Positions 1 to 10,680 of a DNA stretch of 64,000 nucleotides are shown one piece after another. A program made the translations under genes and the position numbers. The notes below the pieces were generated by a model. That model did no database searches. It saw nothing but the letters and a program-made list of their open reading frames with translations, and was not told where the DNA came from. The stretch is from Enterobacter bugandensis (GTDB taxonomy: Bacteria > Pseudomonadota > Gammaproteobacteria > Enterobacterales > Enterobacteriaceae). How positions within the stretch are numbered: position 1 is the stretch's first letter; every line of letters starts with the position of its first letter. The DNA lies in NCBI RefSeq assembly GCF_900324475.1, contig NZ_LT992502.1, positions 3,100,001 to 3,164,000 of the forward strand, written 5' to 3'.

Positions 1-378
1 CTGCAGCAGCTCGCTTTCGGCAATCGGCTGCTTCGCCATCTTCGGGTAGATACAGGATGAACCGAGGAACAGCAGCTTGTTCACGTTGTGCAGATGCGCC
101 GCGTGAATGATGTTGCTCTCAATCATCATGTTCTCGTAGATGAAATCCGCCGGGTAGGTGTTGTTAGCGACAATGCCGCCCACCTTCGCCGCCGCCAGAT
201 ACACCTGGTCAATGCGTTCGTTGGCAAAGAAGTCCTGTACCGCACGGCTGTCGAGCAGGTTCAGCTCGTCACGGGTGCGGACAATTACCTCTACGTCACC
301 GCGCTGTTCCAGCTGGCGGACAATCGCGGAACCCACCATTCCGCGATGACCGGCGACAAAAATACGTTGTTTTGTCAT
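1..378 (-). CDS. fcl: GDP-L-fucose synthase, N-terminal part (cut by window edge)
   Basis: Fcl (WcaG) epimerises and reduces GDP-4-keto-6-deoxymannose to GDP-L-fucose, the fucose donor for colanic acid, in the cytoplasm. The window holds the first 126 codons. They show the Rossmann GxxGxxG nucleotide-binding turn (Gly10, Gly13, Gly16) and the GSSCIYP segment with the catalytic-type Ser107. The Tyr/Lys of the SDR catalytic set lie beyond the left edge. Translation starts two bases from the gmd stop, so the two genes, which act in series, are probably translationally coupled. Identity is secure; the 3' end cannot be given. Confidence 0.95.
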   Translation of the reverse strand, partial: MTKQRIFVAGHRGMVGSAIVRQLEQRGDVEVIVRTRDELNLLDSRAVQDFFANERIDQVYLAAAKVGGIVANNTYPADFIYENMMIESNIIHAAHLHNVNKLLFLGSSCIYPKMAKQPIAESELLQ

Positions 379-380
379 TC

Positions 381-1502
<1,122 letters not shown>

Positions 1503-1526
1503 GTTTATATTCCTCTACTTATGAAT

Positions 1527-2075
1527 TTAATCAGTTTCAACGCGTTCGCGTATCACCACTGCGGGGTTGCCACGGCAAATTTTATTTGCCGGTAGCGATT
1601 TAAAAACGCTGCTGCGGGCACCGACTACCGTGCCATCGCCAACAGAAATACCTGGTGCAACAAAAACATCCGTTGCCAGCCAGCACTTTTCACCGATCAC
1701 AATAGGCGAAGCGGTAATATCAAAATGCGGGCTCATAAAGTCGTGGCTGCCGGTGCACAAATAACACTTCTGTGAAACCACCGAATTTGCGCCAATCGTA
1801 ATCTCGCCCAGGGTATATAACACCGCGTCATCCCCTACCCAGGCGTAATCCCCGAGGGTTAATTTCCAGGGGTAGGTAATCTTTACCGAAGGTCGAATAA
1901 CTACGTTTTTTCCGATTTTTGCGCCAAACAGGCGCAATAAAAAGGCTCGCCAGCGGTACAGTATTTGCGGTGACCAGGCAAATAAGGTTGCCTGAACCGC
2001 CCACCATAACTGTACCTTAATACCGTTCCCGCCCCGAAAACCTTTCGGTACGGAGAAACCTTTTAAATCCTGCAT
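1527..2075 (-). CDS. wcaF: Colanic acid acetyltransferase WcaF
   Basis: A left-handed-beta-helix (hexapeptide-repeat) O-acetyltransferase, assigned to acetylation of the colanic acid repeat unit. The 182-residue protein has isoleucine/valine-rich hexad repeats from about residue 55 to 170 (for example ITIGANSVVSQ, GISVGDGTVVG). A histidine in GSHDF is in the position expected for the catalytic base of this family. The N-terminal helix region (residues 1-50) is typical of the WcaF/NodL group. The assignment rests on sequence type and position between wcaE and gmd. Confidence 0.92.
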   Translation of the reverse strand: MQDLKGFSVPKGFRGGNGIKVQLWWAVQATLFAWSPQILYRWRAFLLRLFGAKIGKNVVIRPSVKITYPWKLTLGDYAWVGDDAVLYTLGEITIGANSVVSQKCYLCTGSHDFMSPHFDITASPIVIGEKCWLATDVFVAPGISVGDGTVVGARSSVFKSLPANKICRGNPAVVIRERVETD

Positions 2076-2090
2076 TGCGTTTCCTTATAT

Positions 2091-2837
2091 TCAGGCTTTG
2101 TTATATAAGGTTTTCGTTTTACCTGTCGTACGCAGGCGTAATAAATAAGACAATTCCGCCCAGAATCCCGGCACGCGTAATATTTGACGCTGCACCTTTT
2201 TTGCATCCTGGCATAATTCCAGATTATTAGACGTTGACACGCCGCCCATCGAAAATTCAGACACCAGCCCTTTAATTCGACGGAACGGGTAACCTGATTT
2301 ATACAGGCTGGCGGCCAGCGCATAATCGGATGACACCTTGTACTGCAAATCGTAAGGCTGTTTTTTCAGACCGTTTACCGGGAAGAAAATGGCCTGATGG
2401 CTGGCTGGCAGGCTGTGGTAGATATACCAGCCTGGCTTGGCGCTGCGGCAGACTTTATGCCCGTCGCCAAAATCGAGCAGCGCATCGCCAATATACATGG
2501 CATCCTCTTTCTGGCGCGCCAGCTGACGGGCAAACAGCGCCACGTCGTCGTGGAAAATATCGCCGGAGTTGAGGAAGATGGCATAACGGCCCTGGGCCAT
2601 ATCAATGCCCTTGTTCATCGCATCGTAGATGCCTTTATCTTTCTCGCTGATGTAGCGTAAGTTGAACTCACCGTTGAGTTTTTCCAGAAACTCCGCCGTG
2701 CCATCGTTCGAGCCGCCGTCGACCACGATCCACTCAAAGGTGAGGCTTGGATCGCGCGCCAGGTTGCGCAGCGAGCGCCAGGTTTCTACCACCCCTTCGT
2801 AATTACGAAAAGCGACAGTAATGACGCTAAGAAACAT
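2091..2837 (-). CDS. wcaE: Colanic acid glycosyltransferase WcaE (GT2)
   Basis: A GT-A fold family-2 glycosyltransferase that adds one sugar to the lipid-linked colanic acid repeat at the inner face of the cytoplasmic membrane. The 248-residue protein begins with the GT2 signature (SVITVAFRN, then a [10 protein letters not shown] acidic motif near residue 40). It has a second acidic motif in the middle (FLNSGD). There is no membrane segment. The gene is 15 bases upstream of wcaF and 16 bases downstream of wcaD, consistent with one transcript. The exact sugar added is known only by analogy to E. coli. Confidence 0.92.
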   Translation of the reverse strand: MFLSVITVAFRNYEGVVETWRSLRNLARDPSLTFEWIVVDGGSNDGTAEFLEKLNGEFNLRYISEKDKGIYDAMNKGIDMAQGRYAIFLNSGDIFHDDVALFARQLARQKEDAMYIGDALLDFGDGHKVCRSAKPGWYIYHSLPASHQAIFFPVNGLKKQPYDLQYKVSSDYALAASLYKSGYPFRRIKGLVSEFSMGGVSTSNNLELCQDAKKVQRQILRVPGFWAELSYLLRLRTTGKTKTLYNKA

Positions 2838-2853
2838 AAATCACCTCATTTCG

Positions 2854-4074
2854 TCATACGTTCGTAATATTAAGCGCCTTACGCAAAATAAACGGACAGA
2901 CAATCAAGAAAGCATATTCCGGGCTAAATATTGACCCGGTAAAAAACAGCGACACCGGCGTAAAAAGATAAAGCTGCACGCGAAAGTTCTGGTTATCACC
3001 AAACGCGTTGATCATCATTTTGAAAACTTTAAACAGATACCACAGCGTCAACAGTACGGCGAACCATGAAAAATAAATAATTAACAGATACAGACCATTG
3101 TCTATGGTTTTACCGACATCCGCACCGTTAAAGATTCCGAATGATGCAACATATTCGTAAAGTGAGCCGAATCTTACTACACCATCGATATGGGTTAAGG
3201 AATAACCCACCATCACCAGCGGACCAATGATGCGATAATAGGACGATGACCCTTCCGTTCCCAAATCACCCAGACGTTCTGAAATGTACGGAAACGCGAA
3301 TATGACGCCTACTAAAAATACCGTCAGAGAGATTATCGCCAGCGGCAGTTTTTTCTTAATCGCATCTTTGTTCAGGTACTGGAACGCCCACTCCAGCAGG
3401 TAAAACAGGATAAATGTCATTACCCCTGAGAACGATCCAGACAGAACGATTCCTGCAAGAATCATAGCATCGGTCTTAGGCGTTTTGATACCAAACTGTT
3501 TGATGCTGAGCCAAATTGAGATTAACGCCAGAGCGAAAAACGCCGGTTCAAAATAGAGCGCCGTTGTACGCTTCCCACCAAACTTAATGAAGTTCAGTAC
3601 ATAGCTGTTACTGTAAATGAGATATTTCGAAATTATCTCCATCAGGCTGCTGCCACCGGTCAAAATAATCTGCGCCATTTCCAGTGCGGCAAGCACAACA
3701 ATTAACGCAACGGCAATATAAAAGAACCTGAGGATTTTCCGATAATTGTGCGGTGAAATAGTTTTGAAGCGAATACTCCAGACCATGCCAATAATAATAA
3801 CGATATAAACAAACAGCATGGTTGAAGTGACATATTTACTGGCATCCAGCGACTGGCCAAAGATGTAGTTAAACAGCGTCAGGCCCGTGCCCAGCCCCAG
3901 GGCAATCATCAGCTTCTTCAGGTTGATTTTATCGACATACAGCAGAAGCAGAACGGGCAAAAAAGTCACGATGGTTATCGGGAAGCTTTCGCCGAGCTGG
4001 GCAATTTTGACGTTGACCAGCAGGTAGATCAGCGGCAGCAGCAGATAACTACAGATTCTGATAGAACGAGACAT
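2854..4074 (-). CDS. wcaD: Colanic acid polymerase WcaD (Wzy-type)
   Basis: The integral membrane polymerase that joins colanic acid repeat units in the periplasm. The start is set at the Met of MSRSIRICSY (4074), which gives 406 residues, the family length. The reading frame stays open 64 codons further upstream, but that stretch is arginine-rich and lies inside wcaC, so it is a shadow. About ten or eleven hydrophobic segments are visible, with a large periplasmic loop near the middle, as in Wzy proteins. The start overlaps the 3' end of wcaC by 26 bases. The region is visibly more AT-rich than its neighbours, common for polymerase genes. Confidence 0.92.
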   Translation of the reverse strand: MSRSIRICSYLLLPLIYLLVNVKIAQLGESFPITIVTFLPVLLLLYVDKINLKKLMIALGLGTGLTLFNYIFGQSLDASKYVTSTMLFVYIVIIIGMVWSIRFKTISPHNYRKILRFFYIAVALIVVLAALEMAQIILTGGSSLMEIISKYLIYSNSYVLNFIKFGGKRTTALYFEPAFFALALISIWLSIKQFGIKTPKTDAMILAGIVLSGSFSGVMTFILFYLLEWAFQYLNKDAIKKKLPLAIISLTVFLVGVIFAFPYISERLGDLGTEGSSSYYRIIGPLVMVGYSLTHIDGVVRFGSLYEYVASFGIFNGADVGKTIDNGLYLLIIYFSWFAVLLTLWYLFKVFKMMINAFGDNQNFRVQLYLFTPVSLFFTGSIFSPEYAFLIVCPFILRKALNITNV

Positions 4075-5263
4075 ACTCCTCCAGCATCTGTTGTCCACTG
4101 TAGGCCTTGCGGCTGCGGTTGCGGAACGATTCCAGGTCAGTGCCAAAAACGGCCTCGGCGATCTGCGCCTTCGGCAGTTGCACCAGAGGCAAAACCTCGT
4201 GCGCGGCGAAGGTTTTTCCGCCAGATTTTTCCAGCACTTCGCGCGCTGCATCGCTGTGGGTGGCAATCACCGGCACGCCGATGGAGAGCGCCTCGCAGAG
4301 GATCAGCGGGTAATTATCAACGCGAGAGCTGAACACCAGTGCGTCCATACCATTCAGGGCGCTCATCAGCTTGCGCTTGTCGGTTTCAAACCCGTGATTC
4401 ACCACGTTAGCGCCTTCGAACGGGGAAAACTTGCCGAAGGTGTGCAGTTCAATTTTGTCGCCGAGCGCCATCATGTCGCGCACCAGCTGCTGGTTGGTTT
4501 TGCCGTCGTAGCGCAGATCGTGCGCAACGATGGCAATTTTCGGTTTGCCCGCGGTTTCCGCCACCGGCGTCAGCTCGGCCAGGATGGCTTCCGTCGCCAC
4601 GTCGATACCGTTGTTGATAATCTGACAGCGCCCTGCCCCATACAGGCTGTTGAAGGCGTCGGCCACGTGCTGGCTCGGGGAGATAAACGTGCAGCCGAGC
4701 GAAAGCATGTCGCGGAACAACTGACGCTTTCCGTCTACCAACTGATGCGCGCGATCCACTTTCACCGGCGGATAGTTGCTCAACGTCGGGCATTTCTGGC
4801 AGCTATCTTTCCAGCCTTCGCAGCCGTCGGTAAACGCGCAGCGTCCGGTCACGCTCCAGTGATCGTGCAGCGTCCAGACGAAGCGGGTGTCGGGCTTGTG
4901 GGCCTGCACCTTCTGACAAAACGCCACCACCTCTTCCAGATTCAGCCAGTAGCTGTGCAGCACGTGAAAATGCAGCACAACCGGGCCGGTAGTGCGGGTC
5001 ACGGTGCGATAAAGACTGTTCAGGTTGCCAAACAGATCGCGGTTAAACAGGCGGAACAGCGCAATGTTGGCAACAGAGGTCAGACGCGGCGTGTGCTTGT
5101 GCACCTGCGGGAAGTTATCATGGCTGACGCTTTTCTTGCCGCCTTTGCCGTAGCCGTAATAAACCGGGACTGAGTCCTTTTGCAGGGCACGCTGGTGCAG
5201 ATCCAGCGCCACGCCTGCCGCTCCGCCTTCTGCGAGGCGTACGTTAAATTGCAGAATGTTCAT
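4049..5263 (-). CDS. wcaC: Colanic acid glycosyltransferase WcaC (GT4)
   Basis: A GT-B fold family-4 glycosyltransferase of colanic acid repeat assembly. The 404-residue protein opens with the glycine-rich acceptor-side motif NVRLAEGGAAGVAL. Near residue 330 it carries the donor-binding ILCEALSIGVPVIAT block typical of GT4 enzymes. A cysteine-rich stretch (CAFTDGCEGWKDSCQKCP) near residue 145 resembles a small metal-binding insertion. The start codon overlaps the wcaB stop in an ATGA arrangement, indicating translational coupling. Confidence 0.93.
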   Translation of the reverse strand: MNILQFNVRLAEGGAAGVALDLHQRALQKDSVPVYYGYGKGGKKSVSHDNFPQVHKHTPRLTSVANIALFRLFNRDLFGNLNSLYRTVTRTTGPVVLHFHVLHSYWLNLEEVVAFCQKVQAHKPDTRFVWTLHDHWSVTGRCAFTDGCEGWKDSCQKCPTLSNYPPVKVDRAHQLVDGKRQLFRDMLSLGCTFISPSQHVADAFNSLYGAGRCQIINNGIDVATEAILAELTPVAETAGKPKIAIVAHDLRYDGKTNQQLVRDMMALGDKIELHTFGKFSPFEGANVVNHGFETDKRKLMSALNGMDALVFSSRVDNYPLILCEALSIGVPVIATHSDAAREVLEKSGGKTFAAHEVLPLVQLPKAQIAEAVFGTDLESFRNRSRKAYSGQQMLEEYVSFYQNL

Positions 5264-5751
5264 TTAATCACCTTCACGCGGGCTTTCTCACCCACCACCA
5301 GCGCGTTATCCGGAATGCTGTCCAGCACCACGCTACCCGCCCCGATCGTCACGTTGTTACCAATCGTAATGTCGCCAATCATCACCACGTTCGCCCCCAG
5401 CTCGACGTTATTGCCGATCACCGGGCAGGCCAGGCTGTCCGGCCCGCGGTTACCGATCGTCACCCCGTGGCGAATGGTGAAATCATCGCCCGCAACCACG
5501 AACTTGTTGATCACCACCGCATAGCCGTGGTGGATGGTAAAGCGGCGGCCAATGGTGGCAGCGGCCTGGATTTCATAGCCAAAAAAGCATTCGGTGATGA
5601 TGCGGTACAGCACCAGAATCGGTGCCGCCCAGATATTGTTCAGTACGTTTTTTTTGCGCCACACCGAGCAAAAGTGCGCGATGCGGTACGCCAGAACCAT
5701 GCAGCACGGGCGCAGGCTCCAGCTGTTTGCGCGGCAATCTTCCAGAAACAT
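5260..5751 (-). CDS. wcaB: Colanic acid acetyltransferase WcaB
   Basis: A 163-residue hexapeptide-repeat acetyltransferase of the serine-acetyltransferase (CysE) type, used for O-acetylation of colanic acid. The short N-terminal helical region is followed by a beta-helix with the CysE-like motif FTIHHGYAVVIN near residue 75 and the repeat run IGDITIGNNVTIGAGSV near residues 125-140. The start overlaps the wcaA stop by one base (TAATG) and the stop overlaps the wcaC start (ATGA). The gene is thus tightly embedded in the operon. Confidence 0.93.
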   Translation of the reverse strand: MFLEDCRANSWSLRPCCMVLAYRIAHFCSVWRKKNVLNNIWAAPILVLYRIITECFFGYEIQAAATIGRRFTIHHGYAVVINKFVVAGDDFTIRHGVTIGNRGPDSLACPVIGNNVELGANVVMIGDITIGNNVTIGAGSVVLDSIPDNALVVGEKARVKVIK

Positions 5752-6593
5752 TATTTCCCCCGAAGCCCGTCAGCCAGACGCTTGCCGTTACGCACCGACA
5801 GCAGCGTCAGCAGGGTGCGCCAGTTCATGCGCTTATTGCGGATCTGATACAGGGTAAAGAGCTGATACTTACGGCTGGCACGGTCAAACTTGTCCTTGTG
5901 CTTGCGATAAAAATGGAAGTAGCCTGAAAACTTCTTCGGTGAGGAGGTGATCTGCATCTCCCCGTGGTTGATGTGCAGGATCTGCGTGGCCTCTTCCACT
6001 TTCCACGGCTCGCCGTACTCCACCACCATCCGCAAGAAGATGTCGTAATCCTGCGCGGCCTTCAGTTCGGTATCGAACAGGCACTCCTTAAAGCGCCACG
6101 CCCAGGTAAAGACCTGATTACCGATAATGTTGCGCTTGTAGAACAGGCGACGGGAGTACGGTGATTTCGGGTACAGCGGCAGGCTCGCGGGCTGCGAGTA
6201 AACCTCGCCCTGGCAGACATAGTCGTTGGCATACAGAAAAGCGTGCGTGACCAGCTGCTCTTTATGCGAAAGGAAGACGGACAGGCGGTTCGGCGTCCAT
6301 TCGTCGTCATCGTCGATGCCGGTCAGATACTGCCCTTTGGCCTGCATAATCGCCTGATTACGCACCGCGCACGCCCCGGAGTTAATCGGGTTATGGGTAT
6401 ACATCACGCGCGGATCGTTAAGTTCGGTGACAAATTTTTGCAGCTGTTCATACGAGGAAGAACAGTCATCCACGATGATCAGTTCCCAGTTATCGTAATC
6501 CTGACGTAAGACCGACTTAATAGCGCGGATCGCCAGCTGCTGACGGTTCCATGTCGGCATATAGATAGAAACTAAAGGGCGTTGTGTGGTCAT
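5751..6593 (-). CDS. wcaA: Colanic acid glycosyltransferase WcaA (GT2)
   Basis: A GT2 family glycosyltransferase, first of the wca genes after wzc. The 280-residue protein has the canonical start SIYMPTWNRQQL. It also has the nucleotide-sugar acidic motif VDDCSSS near residue 40 and the metal-binding run GIDDDDEW near residue 93. It is soluble and presumably acts at the inner face of the membrane. It is separated from wzc by a 116-base gap filled by a large inverted repeat (6606-6700), which may attenuate or stabilise the polycistronic mRNA between the export and assembly genes. Confidence 0.93.
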   Translation of the reverse strand: MTTQRPLVSIYMPTWNRQQLAIRAIKSVLRQDYDNWELIIVDDCSSSYEQLQKFVTELNDPRVMYTHNPINSGACAVRNQAIMQAKGQYLTGIDDDDEWTPNRLSVFLSHKEQLVTHAFLYANDYVCQGEVYSQPASLPLYPKSPYSRRLFYKRNIIGNQVFTWAWRFKECLFDTELKAAQDYDIFLRMVVEYGEPWKVEEATQILHINHGEMQITSSPKKFSGYFHFYRKHKDKFDRASRKYQLFTLYQIRNKRMNWRTLLTLLSVRNGKRLADGLRGK

Positions 6594-6605
6594 CTTTTCC
6601 TCCTA

Positions 6606-6700
6606 CCCCTCACCCCGGCCCTCTCCCCTGAGGGGAGAGGGTGAAAGGCGGCACCGGACAGTTCCCTCTCCCCTCAGGGGAGAGGGTTAGGGTGAGGGGG
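6606..6700. repeat. REP-type doublet (inverted pair) between wzc and wcaA
   Basis: Two copies of a REP-like palindrome in opposite orientation. Each contains CCCTCTCCCCT facing AGGGGAGAGGG, and they are bordered by CCCCTCACCC on the left (6606) and GGGTGAGGGG on the right (ending 6700). Each copy folds on itself, and the two copies can also pair with each other over about 36 bases. Related single copies occur at 12783 and 38156. This is the layout of a REP doublet mobilised by RAYT transposases. Here it lies inside an operon. Confidence 0.8.
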
Positions 6701-6709
6701 GGTGTTTTG

Positions 6710-8872
6710 TTATTTGCTGTCAGACTTGTATTCGTACTCGTAATAACCGTAATCCTGGTACCCGGTCGCACGACGGAAGATGGAGTTCAGGATGACCCCT
6801 TTCACCTCAATGCCGTTCTGCTCGAAGCGGCTCAGGCTGGTTTCCACTTCCTTCAGGGTGTTCACCGCATAGCGCGCCACCATCAGCGTGGTACCCGCAT
6901 GACGGCCAACCACGGCGGCATCGGTCACGGCCAGAATTGGCGGCGTATCGATCAGCACCAGGTCATAGTTTTTGCTCGCCCACTCAATCAGCTGGGTGAA
7001 GCGTTCGCTCATCAGCAGTTCAGACGGGTTCGGCGGTACCTGACCACGCGGGATCAGGTCGAATCTCGGAATCGAGGTCGGCTTGGCGCTCTGGCTAATC
7101 TCTCCCTGACCCAGCAGGATTTCCGACAGACCGTTCACATTGTTGGTGCCCAGCAGTTCGTGGGTATAACCCTTACGCATATCGCAGTCGATCAGCAGAA
7201 CGCGCTTGTTGGTCTGGCTCACCACGGCCGCCAGGTTGGCACAGACAAAAGTCTTACCGATAGACGGGCTGACGCCGGTTAACATCAGGACGTTGTTTTT
7301 AGCCTGCATCATGGCGAAGTGCAGACTGGTACGCAGGCTGCGGATCGCTTCAATCGCCAGGTCGGTTGGGTTACCCACGGCCAGCAGCTGGCTCTGTTTG
7401 TAACGCTTAACGCCCTTGATGGTCTTGACGCTGTCACGGGATTTTTGCCACTCAGACAGCGGAATGCTGGCATAGACGTTGATACCACTCTCTTCCAGCA
7501 CCTGCGGGCTTTCGATACCGCGGTTGAACAGCGAGCGCAGCAGGACGCCAACGATAGAGAGCATCAGGCCAAGAATAATGCTGCCGAGAATAATCAGCGC
7601 TTTCTTCGGCTTCAGCACGCCAGGCTGGGTAATGGCCGGGTCGACGATGCGCACGTCGCCCACGGTGCTGGCCTCGGTGATTTTCAGCTCCTGCTGTTTG
7701 TTCAGCAGCTGCATGTAAACCTGCTGTCCGGACTCCACGTCGCGGGTCAGGCGCACAATCTCCTGCTGCGTTTTCGGCATCGCGGTCACGCGGTCGTTCA
7801 GCTTCGCCTTCTCTTCTTCGAGAGTGCGGCGCTTCTCCAGCAGCGTGCGGTAGGCCGGGTGGCGTTTGGTGTATAGCTTGGAAATCTCTGCCTCTTTGAA
7901 GGTCAGCTCGTTGAGCTGCGCATCAATATTTACCATCGAGTCGAGAACCGATTTCGCCTCCAGCGGCAGGTCGACGGAGTCTTTATCCTGACGGTAGGCA
8001 TTCAGCTTGTTCTCGGCATCATCCAGACGGGCACGCACTTCCGGGAGCTGTTTAGCGAGGAACGCCAGGCTTTTCGCCGCTTCCGCCGACTTGCGCTCGA
8101 CGTTCTGCTCAAGGTAGTTGCGGGTAATGCTGTTCAGGATGTCGCGAATTTGATCCTTATCTTCACCGGTAAAGGTCATGCTCAGCACGCCGGTGTCCTT
8201 ACCGTTTTCGGTGACGGTCAGGTTGTTCTGCAGATTGTTGATCATTCCCAGCGTGGAGAATTTGGTGACGGTGAATTCACCGCCCTCCTGGGCGTGGATC
8301 GCGCTAACCATCATGCTAACGCCGTCTTTGTTCAGCATCTGCCCCACTTCGCCGCGTGCGCTAAAGCCCGCATCGCTGGTCAGCTGATACTGTTTCGGGC
8401 CCAGCACCGTCAGGGTAAAGGTTTGATCCCCCGCCCCTTTAGGCAGCACAAAGTCAGTGACCTTTACGGTGTCATTGCTGCGCCCCATCAGACGGTCCCA
8501 GCCGGCACCGAAGATCGGGAACGTATTTTTGGTGACGGAGATGTCGAGTCCGAGGTCGTGAACCGTTTTACCCAGCACCAGACGCGACTGGATCAGCTGA
8601 ATTTCAGCGTCGGATGCTGGCGGTTTGTTCGCCAGCGCGGAGCCGATATCCTGCACCAGCGAGTTGCCGGTATTCTGCTCGATCTGCACCAGCGCGTCGG
8701 CGCTGTAGATAGGTGTGGCGAACAGCGTATACACGACGGCCGCTGCGGCAAACACGGCGGTAATGCCAAGCACCCACCACTTTGCCTCGATAACCGTGCC
8801 GACCAGGCGACCAATATCAATTTCATCACTGCCCGAAGTCGGGGCGGCAGAAGGTCTTGTTTTTTCTGTCAT
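6710..8872 (-). CDS. wzc: Colanic acid tyrosine autokinase / co-polymerase Wzc
   Basis: Inner-membrane polysaccharide co-polymerase and BY-kinase that controls chain length and export through Wza. The start is at MTEKTRPSA (8872), giving 720 residues as in E. coli; 12 upstream codons that stay open run into wzb and were dropped. A Wzz domain lies between transmembrane helices near residues 32-50 and 425-445. The kinase domain has Walker A GVSPSIGKT with Lys540 and a later Walker B (LVLIDTPP). The C-terminal tail carries six tyrosines in YQDYGYYEYEY, the autophosphorylation cluster dephosphorylated by Wzb. The gene follows wzb after two bases. Confidence 0.96.
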   Translation of the reverse strand: MTEKTRPSAAPTSGSDEIDIGRLVGTVIEAKWWVLGITAVFAAAAVVYTLFATPIYSADALVQIEQNTGNSLVQDIGSALANKPPASDAEIQLIQSRLVLGKTVHDLGLDISVTKNTFPIFGAGWDRLMGRSNDTVKVTDFVLPKGAGDQTFTLTVLGPKQYQLTSDAGFSARGEVGQMLNKDGVSMMVSAIHAQEGGEFTVTKFSTLGMINNLQNNLTVTENGKDTGVLSMTFTGEDKDQIRDILNSITRNYLEQNVERKSAEAAKSLAFLAKQLPEVRARLDDAENKLNAYRQDKDSVDLPLEAKSVLDSMVNIDAQLNELTFKEAEISKLYTKRHPAYRTLLEKRRTLEEEKAKLNDRVTAMPKTQQEIVRLTRDVESGQQVYMQLLNKQQELKITEASTVGDVRIVDPAITQPGVLKPKKALIILGSIILGLMLSIVGVLLRSLFNRGIESPQVLEESGINVYASIPLSEWQKSRDSVKTIKGVKRYKQSQLLAVGNPTDLAIEAIRSLRTSLHFAMMQAKNNVLMLTGVSPSIGKTFVCANLAAVVSQTNKRVLLIDCDMRKGYTHELLGTNNVNGLSEILLGQGEISQSAKPTSIPRFDLIPRGQVPPNPSELLMSERFTQLIEWASKNYDLVLIDTPPILAVTDAAVVGRHAGTTLMVARYAVNTLKEVETSLSRFEQNGIEVKGVILNSIFRRATGYQDYGYYEYEYKSDSK

Positions 8873-8874
8873 TG

Positions 8875-9318
8875 TTATCCCTGCTGAGCTTTCAGTGCCT
8901 GCGCCCACTGTTGGGCAGACTGGTCAAGTAAGGTGTAAACCGCCTCGAAGGCTTCATGGCTCTTGCGATACGGATCGGGGATTTCGCGTTCGTTGTCCCA
9001 GTGACCAAACAGCATCACCTTGCCGCGCATCTCCGGAGCGATATCGCATAGCGCATGAATATGGCGTTTTTCCATTGCCAGAATCAGGTCATACTCCCGG
9101 CACATGCGGCCGGTGACCTGGCGGGCGATATGCCCGTCAAGAGAAAGGTTGTGATCGCGGGCCACGCTCGTGGCGCGCTCGTCGGCACCTTTGCCCACCA
9201 GCGCGCCCAGCCCTGCGGACTCGACCGTTAACTCGGGCTGGTACTGTTTCAACAGCCGTTCAGCCGTGGGGGAACGGCAAATGTTCCCCACGCATACCAC
9301 CAGAATTTTGTTAAACAT
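8875..9318 (-). CDS. wzb: Low-molecular-weight protein tyrosine phosphatase Wzb
   Basis: Dephosphorylates the tyrosine tail of Wzc, so that cycling of Wzc phosphorylation drives colanic acid export. The 147-residue protein has the P-loop CVGNICRS with nucleophile Cys9 and Arg15, and the general acid Asp115 in IPDPYRKS, complete for the LMW-PTP family. It lies between wza (6-base gap) and wzc (2-base gap). Confidence 0.96.
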   Translation of the reverse strand: MFNKILVVCVGNICRSPTAERLLKQYQPELTVESAGLGALVGKGADERATSVARDHNLSLDGHIARQVTGRMCREYDLILAMEKRHIHALCDIAPEMRGKVMLFGHWDNEREIPDPYRKSHEAFEAVYTLLDQSAQQWAQALKAQQG

Positions 9319-9324
9319 CGCGGA

Positions 9325-10464
9325 TTACCAGGTATGAATGTCGCGCGCCGTATCCGTCATGTAGCGAACGCCACTGATGGTTGGCAGCAACTGGTTGATC
9401 AGACGGTTCCAGCGGGCAACCGGCGCGGTGGTGACGTAAACCACATCGTATGGCTGGAGACGGAACTCCGTCGCCATCACCAGAGACGTCGCATCGGACA
9501 TATCCAGCTGGTAGATGTTGGCAATCTTGCCCTTCGCGCTGCCTTCACCCTTCAGCGGACGGATGACGAAGATACCGGTCGCGTTAGAGGTGGTCAGATC
9601 GATACCTTCAGCATTGCCCAGCGCTTCGGTCAGGGTCATGCCGCTGAAGTCCATTTTGAGGGTGCTCTGTTTCTTCACTTCACCCATCACGAAGACTTTC
9701 AGATCGTCGTTGCGCGGTACGTAGAGAATATCGCCCGGATAGAGCAGGCGGTTCTGGGTCAGGTCGCCGTTTTGCATCAGCGCCTGCAGCGAAATGCGCT
9801 GCTCTTTGCCGTTGTGGGTCAGCACCACGTTGCGCCAGTCGGCGCCGTCGGTTAAGCCGCCCGCGGCGTTAATGGCGTCCAGAACGGTGAGCGGAACGTT
9901 GGTGATGGCCTGCTGGCCGGATTTGTTCACCTGACCGGAGATATAGGCTTTTTGCGAGCGGAATGCGGCGATATTAACGTCCACCTGCGGGTCGGCGATG
10001 TACTGCGCTAAGCGGCCGGTAATATCACTACGGATCTCGGCAAGCGTTTTCCCGGCGACATGTACTTTACCAATGTACGGATAGAACATGGTGCCATCTG
10101 ACTGTACCCAGTTCCCGGTGTCGCTTGAGCTGCGGTACTGGCCCGCTGGCGTGGTCAGTTCAGGGTGGTCCCAGACGGTCACGTTGATCACGTCGCCCGG
10201 CCCCACGCGATACTGATAGGAGGCAATTTCCTGGTCCAGAGACATATTCGGCTGGGCAACATTCGGACGTGGACGTAATTGTTCGACCAGACGTGGCGTA
10301 AGTGGATAAACATTCACCATTTTGTCGAGATCAAAATCGGCATCCTGTTGCTTGATCACATCCTTACCCATTGTTGACATATTGCTGCCGGGAAAGACCG
10401 TGCAACCACTCATCAAGGTCACAGACACCAATAATGGCATCAATTTCATTTTGGATTTCATCAT
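9325..10464 (-). CDS. wza: Outer-membrane polysaccharide export lipoprotein Wza
   Basis: Forms the octameric outer-membrane channel for colanic acid. The 379 residues equal the E. coli length. The signal peptide ends in a lipobox with Cys21 (TLMSGC). Poly-export and SLBB domains follow from about residue 85 ([21 protein letters not shown]). The C-terminal amphipathic helix, which forms the alpha-barrel pore, ends in TARDIHTW. It is the first gene of the operon and is preceded by a long leader with a JUMPstart element and a candidate RcsAB box. A second, diverged homologue is at 57983-59122. Confidence 0.97.
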   Translation of the reverse strand: MMKSKMKLMPLLVSVTLMSGCTVFPGSNMSTMGKDVIKQQDADFDLDKMVNVYPLTPRLVEQLRPRPNVAQPNMSLDQEIASYQYRVGPGDVINVTVWDHPELTTPAGQYRSSSDTGNWVQSDGTMFYPYIGKVHVAGKTLAEIRSDITGRLAQYIADPQVDVNIAAFRSQKAYISGQVNKSGQQAITNVPLTVLDAINAAGGLTDGADWRNVVLTHNGKEQRISLQALMQNGDLTQNRLLYPGDILYVPRNDDLKVFVMGEVKKQSTLKMDFSGMTLTEALGNAEGIDLTTSNATGIFVIRPLKGEGSAKGKIANIYQLDMSDATSLVMATEFRLQPYDVVYVTTAPVARWNRLINQLLPTISGVRYMTDTARDIHTW

Positions 10465-10642
10465 TGATTATTTATCACTTTGGCAGAGTAATTATCCTGT
10501 GCAATTTAAATAAGCCTGAGACGTATTGGGTTTCAGCATGCAGTTAATCAAATAGAAATATAACTGGCATCAGTCCTAAAAAAAGCTTATTCATCCATTG
10601 GCTATTGACAGAATAATCGAGGCTGATTCACACGCTTCCAGG

Positions 10643-10680
10643 CACGCTACCGCCCTTGGCTTTCAGTTACCAATCCACTG
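10643..10680 (-). promoter_or_regulatory. JUMPstart element with ops (RfaH recruitment)
   Basis: Read on the minus strand, this 38-base block ends with the ops core GGCGGTAGCGTG (10643-10654). A CAGTGGATTGG start and an AAAGCCAAGG middle precede it, the arrangement of the JUMPstart sequences upstream of surface-polysaccharide operons. RfaH binds the ops-paused RNA polymerase and suppresses termination through the operon. The position in the untranslated leader, about 180 bases before wza, fits this role. Confidence 0.92.

Noticed and set aside
4091..5173. 360-codon open frame opposite wcaC
   Set aside because: Antisense shadow: no ribosome site, no recognisable domain, and it exactly mirrors the coding frame of a glycosyltransferase with intact motifs.
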